Of a stretch of 64,000 nt of DNA, positions 46,030 to 54,703 are shown piece by piece. Numbering within the stretch: the first letter of the stretch is position 1; each line of letters begins with the position of its first letter. The stretch covers positions 1 through 64,000 of the forward strand of contig CAMEVC010000008.1 in assembly GCA_945939115.1 (NCBI GenBank), given 5' to 3'. Source of the stretch: an uncultured Eubacterium sp. Lineage in GTDB: Bacteria; Bacillota; Clostridia; Lachnospirales; Lachnospiraceae. Both the position numbers and the translations under genes were made by a program. Below the pieces are notes generated by a model. It was not told the origin of the DNA and did not search any database. It saw nothing but the letters and a program-made list of their open reading frames with translations.

Positions 46030-46263
46030 TTATTCAACGATGTATGGTTTTAATACGGCAAGGATTGTTTCAACATCAGTATCTGCATGGATGTTCAGGT
46101 CAATAGGCTTAGAAAGGTCTAAACTGAATATTCCCATGATAGACTTGGCATCAATAACATATCTGCCAGAAACAAGATCAAAGTCCACATCAAATTTAGT
46201 GATATCGTTGACGAAAGATTTTACTTTGTCGATTGAGTTTAATGAAATCTTCACAGTTTTCAT
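46030..46263 (-). CDS. HPr/Crh-like protein without the phosphorylatable His
   Basis: 77 residues of the HPr fold. The Ser46-region of HPr is kept as DAKSIMGIFSLDLSKPIDL (Ser at residue 41), the site that HPr kinase phosphorylates for carbon catabolite control. The His15 loop (GLHARPA type) is deleted; the N-terminus is SLNSIDKVKSFVND. It thus cannot carry phosphate for the PTS. This is the pattern of Crh in Bacillus, but the sequence is divergent. AAGGAGGTATTCCG precedes the ATG, and a strong promoter lies upstream. Confidence 0.8.
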   Translation of the reverse strand: MKTVKISLNSIDKVKSFVNDITKFDVDFDLVSGRYVIDAKSIMGIFSLDLSKPIDLNIHADTDVETILAVLKPYIVE

Positions 46264-46295
46264 CGGAATACCTCCTTAAATGTTTTCTATAAACT

Positions 46296-46324
46296 ATAAT
46301 ATATATTTGTTAAACCTATGTCAA
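46296..46324 (-). promoter_or_regulatory. Sigma-A promoter for the HPr-like gene
   Basis: On the minus strand a perfect TTGACA (46319-46324), 17-base spacer, TATTAT (46296-46301). Confidence 0.72.
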
Positions 46325-46353
46325 TAAAGAAATGTAACAAAAATTAACAGGAA

Positions 46354-47703
46354 ATGGTGGTTAAATTGAAAAAAGTTGCTATTCACAGTTTAGGCTGCAA
46401 GGTCAATTCTTATGAAGCAGAATCCATGGAGATTATGCTTAGGGATGCAGGGTATGAGATTGTACCTTTTAAGGATGATGTGCAGGCTGACATATATATA
46501 ATAAATACATGCTCAGTTACTAATATAGCTGACAGAAAATCAAGGCAGATGCTTCACCGGGCAAAGAAGATGAACCCTGATGCAGTGGTTGTGGCTGCGG
46601 GATGTTATGTGCAGGCTGACCCGGAAGGGGTGGAAAGAGATGAATGTGTGGACATTATTCTTGGAAACAATATGAAAATCAGCATTGTTGAGGCTCTTGA
46701 AGAATATTTTGCCGATAAAGGGAATTCAACCTTTCTTGTTGATATCAATGACAGGCTGCAGGAATATGAGGAACTTAAGATTAACCAGACAGGTGAACAT
46801 ACGAGGGCATATATTAAGATTCAGGATGGATGCAATCAGTTCTGCTCCTACTGTATTATTCCTTATGTGAGAGGACGTGTTCGAAGCAGAAAGCCGGAGG
46901 ATATTATATCTGAGGTAAAGACACTGGCATTAACAGGGGTTAAAGAAGTTGTTCTCACAGGAATCCACATTTCCTCATATGGTACTGACCTTGAAAATGT
47001 TGGACTTATACAGCTTATTGAGATGATTCATGGAGTAGAGGGCATTCACAGAATCCGTCTGGGTTCTCTTGAACCAAGAATAATTACGGATGAATTTGCA
47101 GAGCGTATTTCCAAGCTTTCCAAAATATGTCCGCATTTTCATCTTTCACTCCAGAGCGGCTGCGATAAGACTCTTAAGGCTATGAACAGAAAATATAATA
47201 CAGAGGAATATTATGAAGGATGTGAACGCCTGAGGAAGTCCTTTGACAATCCGGCAATCACAACCGATGTAATAGTGGGATTTCCGGGGGAATCGGAAGA
47301 GGATTTCAGGCAGACTAAGAATTTTCTGGAAAAGGTTTCTTTCTATGAAATGCATATTTTCAAATATTCAAGAAGAAAAGGCACTGTAGCTGACAAGATG
47401 ACTGACCAGATTTCTGACGAGGTTAAGTCTCAAAGAAGTGCAGAGCTTCTTGAATTGGAAAAACAGCAGTCCTTTGATTACCGAAAGGGGTATATTGGCA
47501 CTGAAATTGAAGTTCTGATTGAGGAATTGACACAGATAGATGGAAAGTCATATTATACTGGATATACAAAGAATTATATAAGGGTTGCTGTCAATGCAGA
47601 TGATTTTGATGGTATCAATCCTGTCAATGAATTATATGTATGTCTGGCAGAGGGACTTTCTGAGGATGGAGTAACAATGTATGCGAGGCTGAAGGACAGA
47701 TAA
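46354..47703 (+). CDS. mtaB: MtaB-type tRNA methylthiotransferase
   Basis: This radical SAM enzyme adds a methylthio group to t6A37 of tRNA. The 449 residues show the UPF0004 domain with VAIHSLGCKVNSYEAE and TCSVTN (cluster cysteines). The radical SAM CxxxCxxC is in QDGCNQFCSYCIIPYVRG, and a C-terminal TRAM domain follows. LGCKVNSYE and KIQDGCNQFC separate MtaB from MiaB and RimO. The ATG at 46354 directly follows AGGAA, so the TTG at 46366 (MKKVAIHSLGCK) may be the true start. Confidence 0.92.
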   Translation: MVVKLKKVAIHSLGCKVNSYEAESMEIMLRDAGYEIVPFKDDVQADIYIINTCSVTNIADRKSRQMLHRAKKMNPDAVVVAAGCYVQADPEGVERDECVDIILGNNMKISIVEALEEYFADKGNSTFLVDINDRLQEYEELKINQTGEHTRAYIKIQDGCNQFCSYCIIPYVRGRVRSRKPEDIISEVKTLALTGVKEVVLTGIHISSYGTDLENVGLIQLIEMIHGVEGIHRIRLGSLEPRIITDEFAERISKLSKICPHFHLSLQSGCDKTLKAMNRKYNTEEYYEGCERLRKSFDNPAITTDVIVGFPGESEEDFRQTKNFLEKVSFYEMHIFKYSRRKGTVADKMTDQISDEVKSQRSAELLELEKQQSFDYRKGYIGTEIEVLIEELTQIDGKSYYTGYTKNYIRVAVNADDFDGINPVNELYVCLAEGLSEDGVTMYARLKDR

Positions 47704-47732
47704 AGGCTTTGTTAAACAAGGAGGAATGTATT

Positions 47733-48539
47733 TTGAGAAAGAATACTAAGGGCACGATTCTGGCTATTGATATGGGAAATACTAATATAGTAATCGGATG
47801 TGTGAATGATAATGAAGTTATATTTGAGGAGCGTTTAAGTACCGACCTTTCCAAGACTGAGCTTGAGTATGCAATCAGTTTTAAGAATGTTCTTGAAATC
47901 TATGATATAGGGTCTGATGATATTAATGGAGCAATTATTTCTTCAGTTGTGCCACAGCTTACCAATGTTATTAAAGCGGCTGTTGGTAAGGTGGTTGATC
48001 TTGAACCGTTAGTTGTAGGTCCCGGCGTTAAGACAGGTCTTAATATTCTGATGGACCAGCCAAAGCAGGTGGGAAGTGACCTTATTGTTGATGCTGTAGC
48101 AGCTACGCATGATTATGGCGCTCCTGTTATTATTGTGGATATTGGAACTGCTACTACTATAAGCACAGTAGATGAGAATGGAGATTATATTGGTGGTGCA
48201 ATCTTACCCGGGGCAGGAGTTTCCATGAACTCACTTTCCTCAAGGACTGCACAGCTCCCAAGAATTAGTTTTGAAGCACCTAAAAGTCCTGTCGGTAAGA
48301 ATACAGTTGACTGTATGAAGAGCGGACTTATATATGGACATGCGGGAAGCATTGATGGAATTATTGACAGAATCAATGAGACATGCGGTTTTGGAAGGAA
48401 TGGAAAGCCGGCTGCCAGGCTTGTGGCAACAGGCGGATTAAGCAAGGTAATTATTCCTTTCTGCAGGAATGAAATCGTAACAGACCCGGCATTGCTTATA
48501 AGAGGTCTTAAATACATTTATGATAAGAATGTGCAGTAG
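47733..48539 (+). CDS. coaX: Type III pantothenate kinase
   Basis: It phosphorylates pantothenate in the first step of CoA synthesis. The 268 residues contain LAIDMGNTNIVIGC (phosphate loop), VGPGVKTGL, DIGTATTISTV and GGAILPGAGVSMNSL. The start is TTG at 47733: AAGGAGGA is eight bases before it, whereas the track start at 47709 has no site. coaBC follows 18 bases later, so two consecutive CoA steps are in one operon. Confidence 0.94.
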   Translation: MRKNTKGTILAIDMGNTNIVIGCVNDNEVIFEERLSTDLSKTELEYAISFKNVLEIYDIGSDDINGAIISSVVPQLTNVIKAAVGKVVDLEPLVVGPGVKTGLNILMDQPKQVGSDLIVDAVAATHDYGAPVIIVDIGTATTISTVDENGDYIGGAILPGAGVSMNSLSSRTAQLPRISFEAPKSPVGKNTVDCMKSGLIYGHAGSIDGIIDRINETCGFGRNGKPAARLVATGGLSKVIIPFCRNEIVTDPALLIRGLKYIYDKNVQ

Positions 48540-48557
48540 CGCAAGAAAGGAGATTCT

Positions 48558-49751
48558 ATGTTAAAAGGAAAGACGGTTGTTCTCGGGGTCACAGGAAGTA
48601 TTGCAGCATATAAAATTGCCGGACTCGCCAGCATGCTTGTAAAGAAAAATGCTGATGTGCATGTCATTATGACGCAGAATGCCTGTAATTTTATTAACCC
48701 GATTACATTTGAGACTCTGACAGGAAATAAATGTCTTGTTGACACATTTGACAGGAATTTCCAGTTCAATGTGGAGCATGTAAGCCTTGCAAAGCTGGCG
48801 GACATATTTCTTGTTGCTCCGGCTTCGGCTGATATAATCGGAAAGATTGCAAATGGTATTGCAGATGATATGCTGACCACAACGATTATGGCATGCAAGT
48901 GTCCAAAGCTGATTTCTCCGGCAATGAATACTAATATGTATGAGAATCCTATTGTTCAGGATAATCTGAAAAAACTGGAAAATTATGGGTATGAGATAAT
49001 ACAGCCGGATAGTGGAAGACTTGCATGTGGCGATACGGGAGCTGGAAAGATGCCTTCAGAGGAGGTGCTTATGAATTATATCTTAAGAACAATCGCCAGA
49101 AAGAAGGATATGTCCGGAATAAAGCTTTGTGTGTCAGCGGGACCGACAAGAGAAAAGCTGGACCCGGTTAGATTTATTTCTAACAATTCAACAGGAAAGA
49201 TGGGGTATGCAATTGCAAAGATGGCTATGCTTCGCGGGGCTTACGTTACGCTTGTGTCGGGGAATGTAAGTCTTGAACCGGTGCCATTTGTTAAGATGGC
49301 TGATGTGACTTCGGCGCAGGATATGTATGACGCTGTTACAGAGTGTGCTGTTGATTCTGATATTATTATTATGGCCGCAGCAGTTGCAGATTACAGACCG
49401 GCAACAGTAAGTGACCAGAAGATAAAGAAAAAAGACACAGATATGTCTATAGCCCTTGATAGAACAAAAGATATTCTTGGAACTCTGGGAAGCAGCAAGC
49501 GCGAAGGTCTGTATCTGTGCGGATTTTCTATGGAAACAGAGAATTTGCTTGAGAATTCAAGAGCAAAGCTTGATAAGAAGAATCTTGACCTGATTGTCGC
49601 CAATAATGTTAAGGTTGAAGGAGCAGGATTTGGCACAGATACGAATATTGTTACATTAATCTCCAGAGAGGAAACTAAGGAACTTCCTATTATGTCTAAA
49701 GAAGAAGTGGCAGACAGTCTGCTTGATTATATAATGGAACATAGAAAATAA
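48558..49751 (+). CDS. coaBC: Bifunctional phosphopantothenoylcysteine decarboxylase / synthetase
   Basis: It performs two steps of CoA synthesis. The N-terminal CoaC flavin domain (about 1-180) has GVTGSIAAYKIAGLAS, the active-site His in EHVSLAKLAD, and PAMNTNMYENP. The C-terminal CoaB domain has SAGPTREKLDPVRFISNNSTGKMG and KKKDTDMSIAL (KXXK type). Full length at 397 residues. AAAGGAG precedes the ATG. Confidence 0.96.
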   Translation: MLKGKTVVLGVTGSIAAYKIAGLASMLVKKNADVHVIMTQNACNFINPITFETLTGNKCLVDTFDRNFQFNVEHVSLAKLADIFLVAPASADIIGKIANGIADDMLTTTIMACKCPKLISPAMNTNMYENPIVQDNLKKLENYGYEIIQPDSGRLACGDTGAGKMPSEEVLMNYILRTIARKKDMSGIKLCVSAGPTREKLDPVRFISNNSTGKMGYAIAKMAMLRGAYVTLVSGNVSLEPVPFVKMADVTSAQDMYDAVTECAVDSDIIIMAAAVADYRPATVSDQKIKKKDTDMSIALDRTKDILGTLGSSKREGLYLCGFSMETENLLENSRAKLDKKNLDLIVANNVKVEGAGFGTDTNIVTLISREETKELPIMSKEEVADSLLDYIMEHRK

Positions 49752-49770
49752 TAATATAAATGCATTAAAA

Positions 49771-49808
49771 GGTGGGGAATCATGGAATAATAGCCATGAT
49801 TCCCCGCC
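49771..49808 (-). terminator. Hairpin terminator downstream of DUF378 and coaBC
   Basis: GGTGGGGAATCATGG/CCATGATTCCCCGCC forms a 15-bp stem (one G-U). The T tract is on the minus-strand side (TTTTAATG), so it mainly terminates the DUF378 gene. Confidence 0.75.
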
Positions 49809-49813
49809 AATGT

Positions 49814-50026
49814 TTACATATTATCTCCAAGAGCCCTGATTCTTCCATATGTGCTGAGAAGATAAAGGCCGGAAAGACCAACAAGGGCATAGATAATGCG
49901 GTCTACCATTACAGAACGGAATATGAAATGGACGAGATTAAAGTCTAAGAATCCAATCAGTCCCCAGTTAAGTGTTCCTATGATGGCAATAGTAAGCGCA
50001 ATGTAGTCTATAGGTTTAGAATTCAT
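49814..50026 (-). CDS. DUF378 family membrane protein (YuzA-like)
   Basis: 70 residues with two membrane segments and the family marks IALTIAIIGTLNWGLIGF and RIIYALVGLSGLYLL. Function unknown; it is widespread in Firmicutes. AAAGGAGG precedes the ATG. It is transcribed away from the HlyD-like gene, and the gap between them holds a small T-rich leader with no other feature seen. Confidence 0.85.
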   Translation of the reverse strand: MNSKPIDYIALTIAIIGTLNWGLIGFLDFNLVHFIFRSVMVDRIIYALVGLSGLYLLSTYGRIRALGDNM

Positions 50027-50255
50027 AATACCTCCTTTAAAGGGATTAATCCCTTTTTTGCTGATTTTGAATTTCCTGTCATTAGTATGTGCAGGTTTAT
50101 AATAAAATAACTGGAAAAAATTAGAAAATAAATAATATCTTTTCTTGGTTTATATATATTTATCAGCGTCGAGTCTTGTATCAATTCAGTTAAAATGATA
50201 AAATAACTATGTATGTTAATCAGCACCGCGTGTGTGCAGAAGAATGAGGTTTATC

Positions 50256-51644
50256 ATGGCTGGTAAAAAAGTTGTCAGATACAGAAGAAGACCGAAAGCT
50301 GCAGCGATTATTTTTGGAATTGTCCTTGTATACATAATCTGTTTTATATCTATTTATGTGTCAAAGGCAAAAGTTCAGACATATGAAGTGGAAGTGGGTT
50401 CTTTGATGAATAATGCATCTTTCACAGCAGTTGCATTAAGACAGGAAGAAGTATATAATTCAGCCTATTCCGGTGATATCAATTATTATCAGCGGGAAGG
50501 CACAAGAGTTATGACCAACGAGACTGTATATACAGTGGATGAGACAGGTCGTGTGTCAGAGATACTTGCACAGTATACATCAGGTGAGGGCAATAAGCTC
50601 TCAGATGAGAATCTTGCTGTAATAAAGAATACACTTACCAATTATATAACAGAATATGATGACAATGATTTCAGCGCAGTATATGATTTGAAGTCAGATC
50701 TTAATGCTACGGTTTTACAGTCTATTAACGAGAATATTATGGCTAATCTTGATTCAATTGTCACAAGTACAGGAAGCCAGGACCTTTTTAAGACTGTTAA
50801 GGCTGAAAAGCCTGGTATTGTTGTATATTCTGTTGATGGTTATGAAGGAGTCACAGAGGAGACAATTGGAAATGTTGATTTCAAGAAGGAGTCATATGAT
50901 AAGCAGAATCTTAAGACAGAGAAGCTCATAGCGGCGAATGATTCTGCCTATAAGCTTATAACAAGTGAGAACTGGACTCTTATGTTTCCAATTACACAGA
51001 CTGACATTGATAAGTATTCTCTTTCTTCTAAGGATACAATTTCAATTAAGTTTACCAAGGATAACATAACAGGTACATTTCCATTTAATATTGTGAATAA
51101 TGGTAAGAATTCCTATGGCAGAATAACCTTGTCCAAGTATATGATACGGTACGCGACAGAGAGGTTTCTCGATATTGAGATTATCGTGTCCGGCAAGTCT
51201 GGAATTAAAGTTCCTGTATCTGCTGTCACAGAGAATGAGTTCTATAAGATTCCTAAGGATTACCTGATAACGAATGGAGAAAAGGGCAATTACGGATTCT
51301 TTGTTGAGAAGAATAATAATGAAGGACAGATGACACAGGTATTTCAGGGTGTTGACATCTATAAGTCCACAGATGACTGCGTATATGTTAAGAAGAGTGA
51401 ACTCACCGAAGGAACTAGTATAATTAAGATGGATTCTAATGACAGATTTGTTGTTGGACCTGTAGAAAAGCTCAAAGGAGTATATTGTGTCAATACAGGA
51501 TATACAGTGTTTAAGCTTGTTGAGATAATAGATGGCAACAATGAATATTATATAGTCAAGCAGTCGTTAAGCCACGGGGTTTCAATATATGACAGAATCA
51601 TCCTGGATGCAGACAAGTACTCTGAGAACGAGATGATTTACTAA
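50256..51644 (+). CDS. HlyD-like membrane-anchored protein with lipoyl-like domain
   Basis: 462 residues. A basic N-terminus (KKVVRYRRRPK) and one membrane helix (about 16-37) precede an extracytoplasmic body with the HlyD pattern: EVEVGSLMNNASFTAVALRQEE at the first half-lipoyl strand, GDINYYQREGTRVMTNETVY and KAEKPGIVVYSVDGYEG. The C-terminal beta-barrel part is around KVPVSAV. No ABC transporter or outer-membrane partner is adjacent. It lies before yggS and sepF, as in several Clostridia, which suggests an envelope or division role. The start at 50256 follows TGAGGTTT. Confidence 0.72.
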   Translation: MAGKKVVRYRRRPKAAAIIFGIVLVYIICFISIYVSKAKVQTYEVEVGSLMNNASFTAVALRQEEVYNSAYSGDINYYQREGTRVMTNETVYTVDETGRVSEILAQYTSGEGNKLSDENLAVIKNTLTNYITEYDDNDFSAVYDLKSDLNATVLQSINENIMANLDSIVTSTGSQDLFKTVKAEKPGIVVYSVDGYEGVTEETIGNVDFKKESYDKQNLKTEKLIAANDSAYKLITSENWTLMFPITQTDIDKYSLSSKDTISIKFTKDNITGTFPFNIVNNGKNSYGRITLSKYMIRYATERFLDIEIIVSGKSGIKVPVSAVTENEFYKIPKDYLITNGEKGNYGFFVEKNNNEGQMTQVFQGVDIYKSTDDCVYVKKSELTEGTSIIKMDSNDRFVVGPVEKLKGVYCVNTGYTVFKLVEIIDGNNEYYIVKQSLSHGVSIYDRIILDADKYSENEMIY

Positions 51645-51677
51645 TACATATGTGCAGAATAAGGAGATGTAATATTA

Positions 51678-52370
51678 ATGCTTAAGGACAACCTTACAAA
51701 TGTTGAACAGCATATTAAAGAGGCTTGTGAGAGGTCAGGGCGCAGTCTTTCGGAAGTTTGCCTTGTCGCAGTTAGCAAGACAAAGCCTAAGGAAATGCTT
51801 ATGGAAGTGTATGACTGTGGTATCAGACAGTTTGGAGAGAATTATGTTCAGGAAATGGTGGACAAGGTGGAGTCTCTTCCTAAGGATATAGCATGGCATA
51901 TGATAGGCCATCTGCAGAGAAATAAAGTAAAATATGTTGTTGGAAGAGCTGCAATGATACATTCAGTGGATTCAGAAAGGCTGGCGGCTGCCATAAGTGA
52001 GGAAGCTGTTAAGAAGAATATTGTTCAGGATATTCTTGTTGAAGTAAATGTGGCAGGAGAGGAAAATAAGTTTGGTGTTACCTGTGAGGACGCATCTGCA
52101 TTTATTGAGAATATTGCACAACTTAAGAATATCAGGATAAGAGGATTAATGACAAGCGCACCATTTGTTGATAATCCGGAGGATAATAGAAAGTATTTTA
52201 AGCAATTAAAGCAATTATTGGTTGACATAAATCAGAAAAACATTGATAATGTATGCATGGATGTTTTGTCCATGGGCATGACTAATGATTATACTGTTGC
52301 TGTTGAAGAAGGGGCTACTCATGTAAGAGTTGGAACAGCAATATTTGGTGCCAGAGACTATTCACACTGA
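51678..52370 (+). CDS. yggS: YggS-family PLP homeostasis protein
   Basis: 230-residue PLP-binding protein (COG0325) with an alanine-racemase-like barrel that buffers free PLP. The PLP Lys is in VAVSKTKP; other marks are FGENYVQE, WHMIGHLQRNK, MTSAPF and the phosphate site SMGMTNDYTVAVEEGATHVRVGTAIFG. AAGGAGATG precedes the ATG. It sits just before sepF, as in most Firmicutes. Confidence 0.95.
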   Translation: MLKDNLTNVEQHIKEACERSGRSLSEVCLVAVSKTKPKEMLMEVYDCGIRQFGENYVQEMVDKVESLPKDIAWHMIGHLQRNKVKYVVGRAAMIHSVDSERLAAAISEEAVKKNIVQDILVEVNVAGEENKFGVTCEDASAFIENIAQLKNIRIRGLMTSAPFVDNPEDNRKYFKQLKQLLVDINQKNIDNVCMDVLSMGMTNDYTVAVEEGATHVRVGTAIFGARDYSH

Positions 52371-52431
52371 CTTGGTATTTAATGGGGATACTGAAGATGT
52401 GGATGATTATAAGATATAGGAGAGTGTTATA

Positions 52432-52992
52432 ATGGGAATGTTTGACGGAATAACTAATATGTTTAAGTTACATGATGACGATGATTTTGATGACGATTAC
52501 GAAGATTACGATGATGAATTCGATGATGATTCCTTTGAGGATGAGAAGCTTTCCACAAGAAAGAAGCTGTTTTCAGGTGCATCTAAGAAGGATAGTTCCT
52601 CAGCAGATGAGGATGTATCTTACACAGCAGAAAAGCCGGTAAGATTCGCTTCAAAGTCTAAGGTTGTACCTATGAAGACTCAGTCACCGAGAGGACTTGA
52701 GGTTGTTGTTATCAGACCGGAGTCTATGGAGGATGCCAAGGAAATCACAGATACCCTTCTTACAGGCAAGGCAGTTGTACTTAACCTTGAAGGTATTCAT
52801 GTTGAGATAGCACAGAGGATTATTGACTATTCAGCAGGTTCTACATACGCAATAAGGGGTAACCTTCAGAAGATAACTAACTATATTTTCCTGGTGACTC
52901 CACCTAATGTAGATATTTCAGGAGATATTCCTGAGATAGTTACAGGAGGAATAGATCTTTCATCATTTAACAAGAATGAAAACAGATTTTAG
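52432..52992 (+). CDS. sepF: Cell division protein SepF
   Basis: SepF bundles FtsZ and anchors it to the membrane. The 186 residues have an N-terminal amphipathic anchor (MGMFDGITNMFKL), a very acidic linker (DDDDFDDDYEDYDDEFDDD) and the C-terminal SepF domain with KAVVLNLEGIHVEIAQRIIDY and GSTYAIRGNLQKI. The linker is more acidic than in Bacillus. AGGAGAG precedes the ATG. Confidence 0.95.
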   Translation: MGMFDGITNMFKLHDDDDFDDDYEDYDDEFDDDSFEDEKLSTRKKLFSGASKKDSSSADEDVSYTAEKPVRFASKSKVVPMKTQSPRGLEVVVIRPESMEDAKEITDTLLTGKAVVLNLEGIHVEIAQRIIDYSAGSTYAIRGNLQKITNYIFLVTPPNVDISGDIPEIVTGGIDLSSFNKNENRF

Positions 52993-53004
52993 TTTGAATT
53001 TACA

Positions 53005-53040
53005 CAGCCACCTATGAAAGTCATGGGTGGCTGTTTGATT
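53005..53040 (+). terminator. Terminator after sepF
   Basis: A 12-bp stem, CAGCCACCTATG/CATGGGTGGCTG with one G-U pair, five-base loop, short T-rich tail. The tail is weak, so partial read-through to aroB is possible. Confidence 0.7.
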
Positions 53041-53071
53041 AAAGGATATATTTTCAGATAAGGAGATTAAT

Positions 53072-54160
53072 ATGTCACAATGTATTAATGTTAAGTATGA
53101 TGGCAGTCCACTGTACGATATTGTTATAGAAAGTGATTTTTCAAGGCTGGCAGAATCATTTAATAAGCTTGGAATTACAGGGAGAAAGCTCTGTATAGTA
53201 ACAGATAGTAATGTTGGTCCCCTGTATGCAGATGCGGTGTCAGAAGAACTGCAAAAGACAGGTAATAAGGTATTTAGCTATACATTTGAAGCAGGAGAGA
53301 ATAATAAGAATCTTAATACTGTTCAGGATGTATATGAGTTTCTTATACAGAATCACTTTGACAGGAATGACTGTCTGGTTGCACTGGGAGGCGGAGTTGT
53401 TGGAGATTTGACAGGCTTCACTGCAGCTACATATCTTAGGGGAATTAAGTTTATTCAGGTGCCTACATCACTTCTTGCCCAGGTGGATTCTAGTATCGGT
53501 GGCAAGACAGGGGTTGATTTCAGGGCATATAAGAATATGGTGGGAGCATTTCATCAGCCTGAGCTTGTATATATGAATATATCAGTTCTTAAGTCATTAA
53601 GCACCAGATTATTCAATTCCGGATTTGGTGAGATAATAAAGCATGGCCTTATCAAGGACAGGGCTTATTATGAATGGCTTAAGGATAATGCAGAAGATAT
53701 TAAAGCGATGAAACCGGAAGCCCTTGAACATATGATATATGTAAGCTGCAATATTAAGAGAGAGGTTGTCGAGAATGACCCTAAGGAAAAGGGAGAGCGT
53801 GCGTTGCTTAATTTCGGACACACACTTGGGCATGCTATTGAGAAAGAAATGAATTTTACGCTTTATCATGGAGAGTGTGTAGTACTTGGCATGATAGCTG
53901 CACTTAACATATGCGTTGAACTAGGCACTGTGACAGAGACTGAGGCAGATGAAGTACTTGGTGTATTTAAAATGTATGGATTCCCTGATAGTGTATCAGG
54001 TATATCTATAGATGATGTAATAGCTGTTTCTAAGAATGATAAGAAGATGGATGCCGGGAAAGTTAAGTTTATTCTGCTAAGGTCTTTGGGGGATGCCTAT
54101 ATAGACAGGAATATAACAGATGAGCAGATGCATAGAGCATTAGAGAAGGTTATCAGATAA
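53072..54160 (+). CDS. aroB: 3-dehydroquinate synthase
   Basis: It closes DAHP to 3-dehydroquinate in the shikimate pathway, using NAD and a divalent metal. The 362 residues contain ALGGGVVGDLTGFTAATYLRG, PTSLLAQVDSSIGGKTGVD, the metal Glu/His sites in GFGEIIKHG, NFGHTLGHAIE and LYHGECVVLGM. No other aro gene is near. It leads a run with lspA and rluD (12-base gap and an overlap). Confidence 0.97.
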   Translation: MSQCINVKYDGSPLYDIVIESDFSRLAESFNKLGITGRKLCIVTDSNVGPLYADAVSEELQKTGNKVFSYTFEAGENNKNLNTVQDVYEFLIQNHFDRNDCLVALGGGVVGDLTGFTAATYLRGIKFIQVPTSLLAQVDSSIGGKTGVDFRAYKNMVGAFHQPELVYMNISVLKSLSTRLFNSGFGEIIKHGLIKDRAYYEWLKDNAEDIKAMKPEALEHMIYVSCNIKREVVENDPKEKGERALLNFGHTLGHAIEKEMNFTLYHGECVVLGMIAALNICVELGTVTETEADEVLGVFKMYGFPDSVSGISIDDVIAVSKNDKKMDAGKVKFILLRSLGDAYIDRNITDEQMHRALEKVIR

Positions 54161-54172
54161 CAGGGGGTTGAT

Positions 54173-54703
54173 ATGAATAATAAGAAGAAAATATCCAGCC
54201 TTTTATTCTATATATTGGGAATAGTTGTTCTTACAGAGCTTGACCAGATAACCAAGGCACTGGCAGAGGCTGCACTTTACAACAAACCGGATTACCACAT
54301 TATAGGAGATGCTCTTGTATTTTCATACCTTAGAAATTCCGGAGCAGCATGGGGGATGTTAAGTGGAAAGATTAATCTGTTTCTCGTGTTCACAGTTATA
54401 GTTGTATTGCTTATAACCTATGTTGTAATTAATATGCCTGCAGTTAAGAGGTACATACCACTTCTAATCACATGTACACTGTTAGTATCAGGAGCCGTTG
54501 GCAATTTTATCGACAGGGTAAGATTCGGATATGTAAGAGATTTTATATATTTCAAGCTTATTAATTTTCCGGTATTTAATGTGGCAGACTGTTATGTGAC
54601 TGTCTCAGTTATATTGTTTATTATTCTGATACTCTTCGTATACAAAGAAGAGGAATTTGATTTTATCAGGCTTTCTAAGAAAAAAGGTGATAATAATGAC
54701 TGA
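54173..54703 (+). CDS. lspA: Lipoprotein signal peptidase II
   Basis: LspA cleaves the signal peptide of prolipoproteins after lipidation. The 176 residues have four membrane helices and the catalytic aspartates in VGNFIDRVRFGYVRDFI and VFNVADCYV, plus YLRNSGAAWGML. Several lipoproteins in this window (29369, 61370, 62229) are its likely substrates. Its stop overlaps the rluD start by eight bases. Confidence 0.95.
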   Translation: MNNKKKISSLLFYILGIVVLTELDQITKALAEAALYNKPDYHIIGDALVFSYLRNSGAAWGMLSGKINLFLVFTVIVVLLITYVVINMPAVKRYIPLLITCTLLVSGAVGNFIDRVRFGYVRDFIYFKLINFPVFNVADCYVTVSVILFIILILFVYKEEEFDFIRLSKKKGDNND

